Shown: positions 28,809-39,470 of the stretch, piece by piece
How positions within the stretch are numbered: position 1 is the first letter of the stretch
Layout: each line of letters starts with the position of its first letter
NCBI GenBank assembly: GCA_027972325.1
Contig: JAPMOS010000208.1
Span: forward strand, 1-51,914
Reading direction: 5' to 3'
Source: Paratrimastix pyriformis
Lineage: Eukaryota; Preaxostyla; Paratrimastigidae
Length of the DNA: 51,914 nucleotides
Notes under the pieces: generated by a model
Told to the model about the DNA's origin: nothing
Databases searched by the model: none
Seen by the model: only the letters and a program-made list of their open reading frames with translations
Made by a program: the position numbers and the translations under genes

Positions 28809-29594
28809 CTACGTCTCCTCGTTCATCCCTTCTTCATTTTTCTCGTTCTTCTTTCGTTGCATGATCGCCAGCAGCATGGTTTTGCGGAGTGCACCAATTT
28901 CGCTCCCAATCTCCTTTTGGGTGTCTTCATCCACAATCCCCAACTCTGCTGCCAGTCTGCAATCATTCGCGTACATCTCTCGAAATCCGCACCGCCTCCG
29001 AAGTCTTCCCGCAACTTTCCGCACCACCCCCTCTGAGATCCCCCTCCAGTTGTGGAGCACCTCGCCCTCCTTCGGACGCCCCTCGTAGTCAGCCTCCACC
29101 TTCCGCGCACCCGCCTCTTTCCGAAGCATATTCTCCAAAGCCCACAACGGGGCAGGATCCATCGGAAATCTCTCCCGGGCCCTCTGGTTCTCAAAGAGCA
29201 GGATGCCCACGTCGAACGGGGCCTTCCCCGCACCTTTCTCCCCTGTCCGCCAGAAGCTCGGCAGCCAGAAGCCGAAACCCCCTTCCTCAATGATAAACAG
29301 CTCCTTCAATCGCATGTCCCCCCTCAAGGCCAATCCGACGCCATGCTGCGCCTCCATTCCCTGCACCGGCCGCGTCCGGTTGGGCTTACCCACCCCGTAC
29401 GGGACGATTGCGATGCATCGGAAAGCTCTCTTCCCAGCTCTTCCCATTGGACTCTCTGCCCAATCGCCAATTGCCTTAAATAATCGGTCCATCTCTTCCT
29501 GGGGGTTGTACTCCGGGTTGGCAAAGATGAGGAGGTCACGATTCTCCTTGAACAGCCCATATCCATCCAGTCTTCCACCCAAAAAAACAATCAT
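28809..29594 (-). CDS. LINE ORF2 C-terminal domain of unknown function, about 261 aa open
   Basis: An open stretch at the 3' end of ORF2, downstream of the RNase H and zinc-knuckle parts. Features: LGGRLDGYGLFKENRDLLIF, FANPEYNPQEEMDRLFKAIG, RCIAIVPYGVGKPNR, FGFWLPSFWRTGEKGAGKAP, WALENMLRKEAG and a charged helical end (MQRKKNEKNEEGMNEE). I do not recognise the domain. The second LINE copy at 50890-51914 encodes the same blocks (DGYGLFKENRDLLIYANPEYN-like), so it is a stable part of this LINE family. Its position suggests RNA or DNA binding during target-primed reverse transcription, but nothing in the sequence proves this. Confidence 0.6.
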   Translation of the reverse strand: MIVFLGGRLDGYGLFKENRDLLIFANPEYNPQEEMDRLFKAIGDWAESPMGRAGKRAFRCIAIVPYGVGKPNRTRPVQGMEAQHGVGLALRGDMRLKELFIIEEGGFGFWLPSFWRTGEKGAGKAPFDVGILLFENQRARERFPMDPAPLWALENMLRKEAGARKVEADYEGRPKEGEVLHNWRGISEGVVRKVAGRLRRRCGFREMYANDCRLAAELGIVDEDTQKEIGSEIGALRKTMLLAIMQRKKNEKNEEGMNEET

Positions 29595-30290
29595 CTTTGC
29601 TGGGTGTTCTGAATTCGGGGAAGCTCAAATCGGCATTCCCAGGATGCGAGAATGCCATCGTTGTCAAACTGCCTGCTTGTCTGAGCAGAGAGGACACCAC
29701 GTGGGGGGTCGTCCACTGGTTTCGCAGGGTGCTCTTGTGGGTCTGCCCTTCTGCCATCTCCGTGCTCACTCCATCCGCGTACCGATCGCACAGGTTCGCC
29801 ACTTCTGTTGAAAATGTTTCCCAGAAGCTGTCCCAGGTTCGGGCGCGGTACCAGCGCCCCCGCGATCGCTCGATGAGCTCCCAGAGTCTGTCCATCGCTA
29901 TCTGCTTACCTCTCACCTGCACGCTTCGGCCCATAGGCTCCACCCATTTTTCTTGGAGCAATTGTTCTGCATCTTCTGCTCCTTCCCCCTTGTCCAGCCA
30001 CGCGATCAGTTTGATCGCGTTGGCACCACTCCACCTTTCCGCGACACTGCCCATCATCGAAGGGCATTCGAAAACCAAATGGTTTGTACAATCTCTCGCC
30101 CCACACCAACATTTCCCATCCCCTTCACCATTGATGTAGAATCTGATGTTGGCCGTGATGTAACGCTGCAAGATTGCCATCATGGCCAGTCTACCCGACA
30201 TTTCACACCGCATGGTCTGCGTATTTATTCCGCCATTTCCCGTCTGAGCATTGATGACCACTAGTGCATTCTTGCACTTCTGGGCTGTCC
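29536..30290 (-). pseudogene. LINE ORF2 zinc-knuckle segment (frameshifted)
   Basis: Between RNase H and the C-terminal domain lies CWCGARDCTNHLVFECP (near 30100), a Cys/His knuckle of the kind found at the C-terminal side of many LINE ORF2 proteins. It follows NIRFYINGEGDGK, and is followed by a helical region (QIAMDRLWELIERSRGRWY) and FPEFRTPSKDDCFFGW leading into the last domain. The adjoining domains are read in other frames, so frameshifts lie on both sides. Confidence 0.6.
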
Positions 30291-30860
30291 TGAAGATGCG
30301 CCCTTTGCGGCCCCACTCTTAGGTTTTCACGAAAATCTCCCTCCACCGTCTTTCCATCGCTCCGCCGGACAAGCCGAAATCCCCAGGTCTGCTCTTGCGG
30401 CTCCTTGGTGCTCTCCAGTTTTATACTCTGGCCTGCAATCTTGTCCGCCAACCTATTCCCCTCCGCATCCAGCGATGCCCCTGTCTCCTGGTGCCCCTTT
30501 ACCCAAACCAGCCTGACCTCGCCCCTATGTTCCTCCAAGATTCGTTGGCCCCTCCGAAGAAGACCCTCAGCCTTCGACTCGATTAGGTCGGTCGGCGTCC
30601 AGTCTCTCCTCATCAGCCCTTCCACCCATCCCTTTGCCACCTTGCTGTCCGTGCGCACCTCCACGTTTGCATCCTGTCCCACCCTGATGGCCTCCTGTCC
30701 CTCATTGTTTGTTTGCCCCTGCCCGTGCACCTTCTTCCAACCCGCACTGCCAGCAGCCGCTCCGCCAGTCCTTCTTCTTCTTCCTGGATGCACTACCGTC
30801 CGTATAGAATGTCCGCCACTTGAGTTCGGGCTCCTCCACTTCCACCTCGTCGCATTCCGC
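30290..30860 (-). pseudogene. LINE ORF2 RNase H domain (frameshifted)
   Basis: RNase H1-type motifs are FYTDGSASRKKKK (first catalytic Asp, near 30815), VEVRTDSKVAKGW (second Asp, near 30640) and VRLVWVKGHQETGASLDAEG then NRLADKIA (near 30440-30510). It removes the RNA strand during second-strand synthesis. The first motif is in a different frame from the rest, so at least one frameshift lies within the domain. Confidence 0.75.
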
Positions 30861-31309
30861 TCGCAGCGCCTCCATTCTGCTCCTCATGCCGCCATCTTTG
30901 TTTCCCTCCTGCTTCAGGCGCCCCTTGTTGCATTCGTCGTCCCACTCGCCCCTACCTTCTCTTTTTACCCTCCCTGTCGCCCTGCGTCTTTCTCCGACAC
31001 GTCGCCGGCACCACCACCGAGCTTCCCACTCTTGGTCTGCTTCTTCCCCTTCTTTGCTTCTCCAGTCTTGCAGCCGGCTCCATTGACCTTGTCCTCGCCA
31101 TTCCTCTGCTTCAATGCCCTCTGGCTCCCCTCCCTCGCTCTCTCCATCCTTGCTTTCTCTCTTTCCTTCTCCGCCGCCTCTTCCTCTCTAATCCGCCTCG
31201 CCAGCTTCACGTACTCCGTCTCCACTCTGTTCCCCAGACGCAGACCCGCTCCATGATGGCTTTGACATACTGTGGCTTCCTGCCCTTCCACTGGAACCTA
31301 CCCCCACTA

Positions 31310-33362
31310 TCAGGTCTGCCACGCTCCTGATCCCCTCCTCATCAGTGTTTGTCTGTGTTGCTTGGTGATCCTGTGCGGGCTTGCCAATTCCTCCAGTGTT
31401 GTTGGCATCCCATACCCCTGCTCCTCTTTCAGCTCCTCGCCCTCCCTGAGAATGGCCAGATCATTCCTGGACATGACCTGCAGCATCCCCGAGAGGATGC
31501 CAGGCATCTTCTCCTTTCCGTGGAGCCTTACCCACTTACCCGGGTCATCCAGCAGGGGTTCACTTGTGGTCCACAACTTCTGAAGAAGTGCAATCTCCTC
31601 ACGGAGCATCACCCCACATCCTTGCTCATCCGCCACTCTCCCCAACAACTGTGTCAGCACCATCATATCATGCACATCCACCGGGTCCTTCAGGCCCATG
31701 CCCCCTTCATCCTCCGGGAAGAAAAGCACCTCCGCCGGATCGCACTTCCCCAGACAGCCACCAATCTCCCTAAAGACCCTCGCATATCTTTGCCGTAGGA
31801 TCTCCAAGTCCTTCTTTGGCATGGGGCACTGTCTGGCCGTGTACTGGAGGCACGTCGACACGCACTCGTTGATCATCTGCACCATCAACCTCGGGGGACC
31901 TTCTTGTCCATCAGCCTGTGCAGCCTCCCGCACATTTTCTGGATAACCTTCTCCGTGTTGACCTTCATGTTCATCTCCTCGTCTATCCAAATCCCCAGGT
32001 ATCGGATGGCCCCACCCTTCTGCTGGACCTTGATGACCCGACCCTCACCCAAGTCCAGGTCCGTCTTGCTCTTCACCCCCACACAGGTAGTCACACTTGG
32101 TCCACGACAGCTGCATGCCCGCCTCCTCCACCTTCCGTCTCACTGTGTTGACCAACCGGACCATCTGCTCCTTGGTTCGAGTGACCAGCATAACATCGTC
32201 AGCAAAGGCAAGGACTTTCACCTTCCTCCCACTATCCAGGATATACCCACCTTCCTGCTTTCGCACCTCTGCCAGCACTTCCTCCATGAATGAGATAAAG
32301 AGCAGACACGAAAGCGGGTCCCCTAGCTGATACCCCTTTCTATGTCGTAGCTCTCTGTCAGTCCGTACCCTGTGATCACTCTCGCCTTCCTTCCCTCGTA
32401 CAGACTATCTACGTACCTGATGAATGCCTCCTCAACCCCCATCCGTCTCAACCCCTCCTCAGTGCGTCCATGTCCACCGTGTCGTATGCTTTTTTTATGT
32501 CCAATGAGCACATATGGAACTCTCGACCTCCCATAATTTTCGAGTCAGTGAGCACTCCCATAATCTCTGCGATTGGGGTCTCAATCCTCCGACCCCTCAA
32601 GAATCCAAACTGCTCCGCCCCAAACACTTGCTTCTCTACGCACCAGTCTTGAAACCGCGACGCCACCACCACCTGCAGCCCCTTCAGAAAAACTTGGATC
32701 AAAGTGATCGGTCTCCTTCCTGCCGGGTCCCCCGGGTGCTCCGTCTGCGATTTCGTGGCCATAAACACCGAGCTAATCTTGAGCTCCTGCGGCACCTCAC
32801 TCTTTTCCAGCATCTCATTATATCTCCTTCTCATCCACTCCTTGATCTCATCCTGACAGGCGTGAATCATCTCCGCCGTCACCCCGTCCGGGCCCGCTGC
32901 CTTGCCATCTGGGAGTGCTCCCAGGATCGTTTCAACGTCATGCATGGTAAGGGGGGCCATGATGACCCTCTCCTCCTCCTGAGACCTTCCCACCGGTGCC
33001 TGCTTCATTCCGCCCATCGGCATCACTCTCCTTGCCAGGTCCGCCATGAATTCCCTCCATCCCCTCTTCACCAATTCTGGATCTGTCACCACCTTATCCA
33101 CCTTGCCTTCACCGTTCTTGGTGGCATACGCCGTGACGGGCGCCACCCCGTCAGTCATTATGCCCTTATATATCCGTTTGCGTTTTCCCTCCAACGCCCT
33201 GTCCCGCTTCTTGTAGTGCATGCTTCTCATCTTTGCCAATTGGCGCTGCATCTCCCTCCTCCTTTCCGAGTCCCTCTCCTCCACCGCCCTCCGCCGCAGC
33301 TTCCTCATGCGGTGGGGCTCGTAGTCCCGATCCGTATTTGTAACCTCCCGGTACCCAAACAC
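31310..33362 (-). pseudogene. LINE ORF2 reverse transcriptase domain (frameshifted)
   Basis: The RT runs from GALPDGKAAGPDGVTAEMI (near 32890) through RRPITLIQVFLKGLQVVVAS (near 32690), QFGFLRGRRIETPIAEI (near 32590) and CSLDIKKAYDTVD (catalytic Asp, near 32490). The catalytic FADD is in KVLAFADDVMLVTRTKE (near 32210). Then come GAIRYLGIWIDEE (near 31995) and a thumb-side block, VLFFPEDEGGMGLKDP (near 31710). Three or more frames are used in turn, so the copy cannot make a working enzyme. The motifs fit APE-type LINEs. Confidence 0.85.
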
Positions 33363-33439
33363 GCCCCGCCGTTTCCCTCAGGATCCGACCCATCTGTTCG
33401 AATGACAGCTCCTCCCCCTTCCCCGATGCCTTTCGAATC

Positions 33440-34340
33440 ATCTCCGCCACCTTCCTCCTATATGAGCCCATCTTCTCCACCAACACATCATACTCTTCTC
33501 TCCTTTTTCACGCAGCAACGCGTCCAAGTCCGACCTGGACGGGCAAATGGCCACCTTCCTCCTTGTCGTCCCCGCCCATGCCGGCAGCATGTTCCTCAAG
33601 TCAGTCACGACCATGTGATGGTCTGTAACTTCGCTCCACTGTATCTCCTCATTTCTCCATACCCATAGGTTATCGAGCATCCTTGCCATCGTCCCTTGCG
33701 TTGCGAGGCAAAGGTCCAACCGAGCCACCCTTTCATCCCCGGCTGCTTGTCCTTCTCCTCTGCATCCCCCTTCTTGTTCCGCACAAACGTGATCTCATTC
33801 TCCTTGCCTACCATCTTCGCCGTGTCATACAGTCCCAACTTCTCATGCTCTCCGACTTCCTTGGCCCAGCTATTCGCATCCGTGTACACCACCACTCCCC
33901 TTCCCTCTGCCGCCCCCTCCGCCATGCACTCATCCAGCCTTTCAATAATCACCTTCCTGACCCTCTCCTTGTCATCTCCCTCCCCAGTCGGATAGTACAT
34001 ATTCACCAGCCGGAGGTTGGTCTTTCCTCCGACCAGTCCATGTACATCAAATAGCCCGGCAGGACCTCCGTGACACGACGCACCGCCATCTGCAGGGTCC
34101 GTCTATATCCTATCATCACCCCCTTGGGGTGACGCTCCACCGCATTCTCCACCACCGAACTCTTCCACCGCCATCCCTCATCCACTTCTCCTCCAACTGC
34201 TCCTTATTCGCCTTCGTCCCCTTTGTTTCTTGCAACAGGGCAATGTCTACCCGTCCTACCCGCAACAGGTCCGCCACATTACTTCGCTTCCACTCTGACC
34301 CAAGTCCTCGCACATTCCACCCTGCCACCCGCATCCTGTC
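33440..34340 (-). pseudogene. LINE ORF2 AP-like endonuclease domain (frameshifted)
   Basis: The N-terminal nicking enzyme of ORF2: RVAGWNVRGLGSEWKRSNVA (near 34320) with DIALLQETKG (near 34250, catalytic Glu), VVVYTDANSWAKE (near 33880, catalytic Asp) and WSEVTDHHMVVTDL (near 33620, terminal Asp-His pair). These match the exonuclease-endonuclease-phosphatase fold of APE LINEs. The blocks lie in at least three frames. Confidence 0.75.
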
Positions 34341-34412
34341 CTCCTCCTTCATCGGCAACCCCGCCCTCAGGTTGGCCTCCTTCCTCCCCTTGGCACCACT
34401 TCATATCCCCTC

Positions 34413-36402
34413 TCAATATCCAACATTTTGCTTTTGCCTCCTCTTCCTTTGTGCATCCTTCTTCCCCCTCTTCTTCCTTGCCTTCCTGCTCATCCCATCC
34501 CAGATACGACACGCTACCTGCTCCTCCTGTCCTTCCGCCCTGTCATCCCTTGACTCTCTTTCCTCACCGCACACGATACCTTCTGCAGTCTCCCCTCTGC
34601 AGCTCCCCCCCCAAATGCTGGCCCCTCCCGGACCTTTGCATCCGCGACCCCATTCCAGCTTCAGCCACGTACACGAAAACATCCCCATGCATAATCTCGC
34701 ACTCCTCCACCTCATACACCACACTGTCATTGAACCTCCACCACCCATCGCCTTTTCCACTTCCGCCTTTCCATTCCCCCTCTATTCCGGCTGCTTTCCA
34801 CTCCTGATCCTCTTCCGACCACCCACCACCACTCTCCCCTTCTATCGCTCATCCCATGCATGCCACTGGTCCCCACCACACGGACACTTCTTCATGACAC
34901 GGTCATCTGCCATCACTACCCTCCTTACCGCCTCATTCATACTGTCTCCGTCCCTCATCAGACGCACAAACAAGCACTCCCGCGCCCTCTCTGCCAACAC
35001 TTTCACATCCGCATTCCACACACACGTCCACCACCCTCATCCTGACTCCCACCGGGATCCGCGCCCTTTCAGCAGCTCAATCACAGCCACCCCTGCTTCT
35101 CCATCCATCCAGTCCCTCCGTCCCCCTCTTCCAAATCCCTTCTTCTCCATCAGGGTCCCCACCGACACCTCTGACCACATCAAACAGCGGATCTGCCCCA
35201 CCAACCGCCTCCGCCGCCTGCAGCCCGGCGCTCAACCAACACCTGTGTCCAGTCGTGTTGGCGATGCCACGATATTGCTCGACGTCTCCCTGCACCCTAT
35301 CCATCCCCGGCTGCCCGCTCCCTCCCCATCCAAATCGTCCATGCCTCTCCCCTCCAGGGGTACATCCTCGCCCGGACACCCATCGACACCTCTCGATGCC
35401 ACCACTTTCACCCCGTCCCTACCAACCGAACCCCGGCATCCATCCGCCCCGCCCTCGTCCATGCCGCGCCATCCCCGCACCCTTCTCCGAGCCGTCTTCC
35501 GCCCCGTCTCCCCACTCCATCTCCGCACCTTTCTTTGCGCTTCTTTCCCACAATCTCCTCCTCTGCACCTCACATTCCGCTATCCCCATCGCCAACAACC
35601 AATTCCATGTCAGCCCCAACCCTGCCATTACCACCCTCGCCCACCGTGCGATCCACTGGCTGATACATCTCCAGTGTCCTTCGTTCATCTTGTTTTCTGA
35701 AATATAATGCCAGACCATTGTTGTTCCGCTGCCTTTGCCTGACCGAGATCACCGTCCCATCGCAGCCCCCAGAGTCCGTTCCCCTGATCAGCAAATGGCA
35801 CAGAACCCTCATCCTTCCGCTCACATGCCACATCTTCTCGGTCCCCACAGCATCTTTCAACATGACTCCTCGGGCTCCCCTACCCCATCGCTCATCCTGC
35901 ATAAGTTCAGCCTTTTCCGGCAGCCTCCTCCGGCTAGAAGCTATCCCCTTCAGTTCGCCGGTCAGTTTTTCCCCATCATCCCAGCTTCCCTCAGGTACCA
36001 GAACTCTCCTTCCCACATCCACATAGCAGCCATTCAGCCAACATCCTCTTTGTACCAGCCATCTCCCTCGATTCCATCGATTCTCGCGTTAATTCCTATC
36101 CCTTCCTGCCATACTTCATCCACCAGGTCCACCCATTTTCCCACTTCCAATTTTCCACATCCACTGCCCCATAGCGCTTCTCTCCCAACCATCTCCACCA
36201 TCTGATCCCGTACCCAGCTCACCTCCATTGACCCTGCCACGCCCATTGTTCCAGTCTGTTCCGTTCCATACCCTTCTCCGCTCACTTGCCTTACGCAAAA
36301 CACAATGCAGAGTCCCACCACCTCAAGATGCCACGATCGATCACTGTCCCAATTCCATCCCACCGTTCCAGTCTGCCCCTTGTTACCCCTCGTTGTCCCC
36401 AT
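34413..36402 (-). pseudogene. LINE middle region between ORF1 and ORF2, decayed
   Basis: Three successive minus-strand frames (36034-36402, 35570-36022, 34413-34760) have protein-like, Trp- and Gly-rich composition (VGWNWDSDRSWHLEVVGLCI; MWHVSGRMRVLCHLLIRGTD) and end in a basic tail (RKARKKRGKKDAQRKRRQKQ). They probably belonged to one long ORF, now frameshifted. No domain is recognised. A 523-codon plus-strand frame across the same stretch is an antisense shadow. Confidence 0.4.
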
Positions 36403-36503
36403 CCATACTCCTCTTCCAGAGACGCACCAAAATGTTTACAGCGCGATGGCCCGTCTCCATATGCATCTCAGAAGCGCGCCTAGCTTCGAGAGGCCCCTCA
36501 TCG

Positions 36504-37757
36504 TTACCGATGCGACGACCCATGCCCATGTGCATGCGTGTGGTGATGCGAGTGCGACGAACGTCGCTCCCCGCTTGGGCTGGGCTTCCTCTTCTTGCTC
36601 TTGGCCGTATCTGTCGCCGAGGCAGTCTTGGCAGCTGCCGTCCCCTTCTCGCCAGGGGCACTCTTCGCCGCCCCATCCTCGGGCTGCATAGCCTGCCCCG
36701 TCCCCGGCGTGGCCAGAGTCGGCGTCACCGGCACTGACGGCGTCGGCGACGTCACCAGGGGCCGGGCTGACGCCGGCGTCACCGCTGCAGGGTGGTCGAA
36801 CCCTTCGAAGACCGAGGCCAGCTTCGCTGCAGGGGCCTTGCCTCCGATGAAGGCCGGCCTGGCCTTCTCCCTCTTTCCATCCGGAACAGAGCCACTGTCC
36901 TCAAAACAGTGAGCCAACGGTAGCGGGATAATCAGACCTTTAAGGAGACCAGGTCCGCTGGCGCTGCAAAGACCATGCCACTGTCCCATTTCACCGCAGA
37001 TGCATCCGCAATTGTCCCTTCGTCCAGGGCAGCCTGGAGGGCCACTTCGAGCTCCATCTCCGACCTTCCGCTGCGCCAGCCCAGGTCTTCGGTCTTCTTC
37101 GCAGCGCTTGGGGCCAGCCTCCAACGCACCTCCACCTCGCGCGACGCTGACCGCACTGGGACCTTCACCGGGCGGGTAACAGCCCGCTCAACCGGGCCAC
37201 GCACCTCCAGGACCAGGCTCCGGCCGCAAGGGGTCACTCCAACATTGGTCGTGCTGGTGCGTTGCCGTTTCCACGCAGCAAATAAAGCCTCGGGGCTACC
37301 ATCTCATTTGATAGGAAGGTTGTCCTCTCGCCAGCAGAGGGGTGGCCGACATCACCTGGGCACCAACCGACTCCGCCCAGGCCTTCGCCTCATCCAACAT
37401 GTTCCCCGCACACCCCAGGGACAGAGCCGTGTTTCCCACCATGGGCAGCGCATCCATCTTTGCTGGGGGTCTCGGCAGACTGCGGGCATCAGGGTGGTGG
37501 ATTCTGACCAGCCACCTATCCTTGACCACGGGCCCAAACAATCCCTTCCCTCTGCGCACCGGCTCAGCCTCGTCCACAGCGCCATCCACCGAAACCGTTG
37601 GAGACCCGTCCGGACGGACAGCCTCCTCCGCTGCCCCACCAACAACCGGGGACGGGACCAGCGGGGCAGGAGCCACCGCAGCAACTGGATCGGCCGAACC
37701 AGGGGCAGGGGCCAACGCTTGGCCAGGAGCAGGGGAGTCCAGCACCGAAGTTGACAT
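36504..37757 (-). pseudogene. LINE ORF1 region (frameshifted)
   Basis: The most likely start is MSTSVLDSPAPGQALAPAPG at 37757, a Pro/Ala-rich leader followed by DRWLVRIHHPDARSLPRPPA and NMLDEAKAWAESVGAQVMSA. The next frame holds RSLVLEVRGPVERAVTRPVK. The last, ending at 36504, has a low-complexity basic end (KSKKRKPSPSGERRSSHS, then a His run). A Pro-rich start and a basic tail suit an RNA-binding ORF1 protein, but no known ORF1 domain (RRM, CCHC) is seen. Three frames are used, so at least two frameshifts. Confidence 0.5.
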
Positions 37758-38236
37758 AGCACCTACCGCACCACAGAAGAACAACAAAGTGAGGATCGTT
37801 GCCAGGCCGCAGATCATCGATTGCATCCCCTTCACTACGGCACCAAAATACGTCCAACACGACGAAAATAGTTCATTCCCATTCCCTTGTTCCCTCCTAC
37901 TTTCCCGCATTCCCCTGTTCCATCCCTTGCCTCGATGAGCTCTCTCAGAATAAAGCATTCTTGCCAACACTCGACTGATAGCTGTCATTCTCCTACCAAT
38001 AATAAAACAATAGATCAGCATTTCCAATTCATTATTTCCCAGGTTCGTCCTGAGAGCATTCCGCACGATCTGCTCGATCGTTTGCGGTGCAGGTCTCCGA
38101 ACTGCTTGTTCAGATCCCAAGGCGCAGACTTCTTGTCTGTAAGCCCATACACGCAACGCAAACATAAGCGGAACTAGGACGGACCAAATGCGCAGATTTA
38201 AAGCTTGCAACAGAGATTATAACGCGGGGGAAAAGG
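37758..38236 (-). other. LINE 5' region
   Basis: About 480 bases between the presumed ORF1 start and the 5' end at 38236. A minus-strand frame upstream of the ORF1 ATG is open (from 38210), but its composition gives no domain. This would hold the LINE's 5' UTR and internal promoter; I see no specific element. Confidence 0.4.
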
Positions 38237-38247
38237 GCTTGAGCCAT
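38237..38247 (+). repeat. Target-site duplication of the LINE, right copy
   Basis: GCTTGAGCCAT, identical to 28608-28618. Confidence 0.85.
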
Positions 38248-38325
38248 TGTTTTGGGGCCTCGCAATTTTTTGGTATTTTCTGGACTCCAAAAATCCGAAA
38301 TCTTTCTCATTCTCTAAAATAACAG
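38248..38325. promoter_or_regulatory. Original divergent promoter region of two small viral genes
   Basis: These 78 bases once lay between the ATG of the 28337-28618 gene and the ATG at 38326. They contain AATTTTTTGG, TATTTTCTGG and CCAAAAAATCC-type A/T runs like the T-rich boxes of other viral genes. The LINE now separates the minus-strand gene from it. Confidence 0.5.
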
Positions 38326-38637
38326 ATGGAGAGTCAACAAGTTGCCGAAGCCCCCAAGAAAACCCAGCGCAGAAGCTATCGTCGCCGTCACATTGAGCTC
38401 ACGGAAACCGATCCCGCGAAGAAGAAAATCGAGTACAGGGTGAAGTACAACGCGATGCGCAAAGCTGAAGAAGGAGAGGCCGACATTTTAACCATCGAGG
38501 TTGATGACCTTGCCCGAGCAGTAGCTGATGTCCTGGAAGACACTGAAGAGCCCACGGCTAAGATAGCGCTCAGAATTAAGTTTCTTCGCATCGCGCCCCC
38601 ATCTCCGACAGAGCAACAGACAGAAGAGGCCGCCTAA
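38326..38637 (+). CDS. Small basic viral protein, 103 aa
   Basis: Complete frame from MESQQVAEAPKKTQRRSYRR. It has a very basic N-terminus (KKTQRRSYRRRHIE), a helical middle (YRVKYNAMRKAEEGEADILT; VDDLARAVADVLED) and an acidic, proline-containing end (PPSPTEQQTEEAA). The make-up suggests a DNA-binding protein. It is the last gene before the right TIR, and its stop codon (38635-38637) lies in the first bases of the TIR. It was divergent from the 28337-28618 gene before the LINE inserted. Confidence 0.6.
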   Translation: MESQQVAEAPKKTQRRSYRRRHIELTETDPAKKKIEYRVKYNAMRKAEEGEADILTIEVDDLARAVADVLEDTEEPTAKIALRIKFLRIAPPSPTEQQTEEAA

Positions 38638-39183
38638 GTCCTCCCATTTCGCTTCTTTTGCCCTGCGTGCCCTTGTGCCACTTCAAGAACCCGCCATCGA
38701 CCCTCGATCTCCTTCGAGCAACTGGCACACATTCCCCGCACAACTCGTGCCACTGACCAAGAACCCGCCATCGACCCTCGATCTCCCCTTCTGAGCAACT
38801 GGCACACATTCCCCGCACAACTCGTGTGCCACTGACCAAGAACCCGCCATCGACCCTCGATCTCCCCTTCTGAGCAACTGTCACACACATTCCCCAGCGC
38901 GACTCGTGTGCCACTTGCTAAAACCCATCGATCGGGCCCCTAAGTACTCCTCTGAGCAACTGTCACACCTAATCGAAAAAGGGGCGTTTCGGGATGCTCC
39001 GGAGGCATAGTTAGAAGCTTTTTGTCGTGTGACAGTTGCCCCCCCTCAGGGTGCCCTACTAATATACTATCAAGAATTTTTCTGGTCTTAGCACAATTTT
39101 GTTCTCCAATTTCTCCGATTCATGTTGCTTTTCCAAACGGGGGAGGGGGGGGGCTTTCCTGGGTTCGGCAAAGATTGGACAAA
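38631..39183 (-). repeat. Right terminal inverted repeat of the viral element
   Basis: Inverted partner of 683-1238 (inner edge CGCCTAAG, outer edge GGACAAA). It holds the same tandem 82 bp units in reverse (about 38680-38925) and the block around GGAGGCATAGTTAGAAGCTT. Differences from the left copy are few and mostly in length of single-base runs. Confidence 0.9.
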
Positions 39184-39282
39184 CGGCGACGCTCTGCGGC
39201 GGGTTGGATGGCCCCGACCCCGCTCGCGAGAGATCGCTCGCTACGCGCGGGCCAACGGGGAAACCGCGAAATATTCCGACCA

Positions 39283-39392
39283 ACCAACCAACCAACCAAC
39301 CAACCAACCAACCAACCAACCAACCAACCAACCAACCAACCAACCAACCAACCAACCAACCAACCAACCCAACCAACCCAACCAACCCAACC
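39283..39392 (+). repeat. (CCAA)n microsatellite
   Basis: About 110 bases of CCAA/ACCA units, grading into CCAACCCAA-type units at the 3' end. It lies 100 bases outside the right TIR and 80 bases before DIRS B. The long frames of repeated Pro-Thr-Asn-Gln across it are artefacts of the repeat. Confidence 0.95.
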
Positions 39393-39470
39393 ACTACTTT
39401 AAAAACGTGTCAAAATTAAAAGGATTTGACCCAACAACCAAACGTCGTGTCGAACCAAGAAGAATTTCCA

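Larger units (their letters stand above)
28619..38236 (-). mobile_element. Full-length but decayed LINE with RNase H and a novel C-terminal domain
   Basis: 9,618 bp on the minus strand, flanked by the 11-base duplication GCTTGAGCCAT and ending in a (CA)n tail. Parts from the 5' end: ORF1 region (36504-37757), a middle region (34413-36402), and ORF2 (28809-34340) with AP-type endonuclease, reverse transcriptase, RNase H, a CCHC knuckle and a 261-residue extra domain. The 3' UTR holds a strong hairpin at 28765-28802. Domain order suits the RNase-H-bearing LINE groups (I, Tad, R1-like); the exact clade is not resolved. ORF2 is split over many frames, with at least eight frameshifts or stops, so the copy is dead. 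The exact target duplication suggests it is not very old. A second copy begins at 50890. Confidence 0.88.
683..39183. mobile_element. Endogenous Polinton-like virus element with TIRs, hosting a DIRS and a LINE
   Basis: The element is bounded by about 555 bp inverted terminal repeats (683-1238 and 38631-39183) whose outer edges both read TTTGTCCAATCTTTGCCG. Between them lie a B-family DNA polymerase, a primase-helicase, a tyrosine recombinase, an A32-like packaging ATPase, a capsid candidate, a fibre with an S74 tail and several membrane proteins. This gene set fits Polinton-like viruses and their virophage kin, with a tyrosine recombinase in place of the retroviral-type integrase. About 5.6 kb of DIRS and 9.6 kb of LINE are later insertions. 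No target-site duplication is evident outside the TIRs, as expected for tyrosine-recombinase integration. The element is a fossil: broken, with roughly ten to fifteen interruptions, mostly in the replication half. The nearly identical TIRs suggest a fairly young insertion. The exact PLV subgroup is not resolved. Confidence 0.85.

Noticed and set aside
34129-35700. A 523-codon plus-strand ORF
   Set aside because: It is Pro/Ser/His-rich low-complexity sequence antisense to the LINE middle and endonuclease regions, whose minus-strand frames carry real domain motifs.
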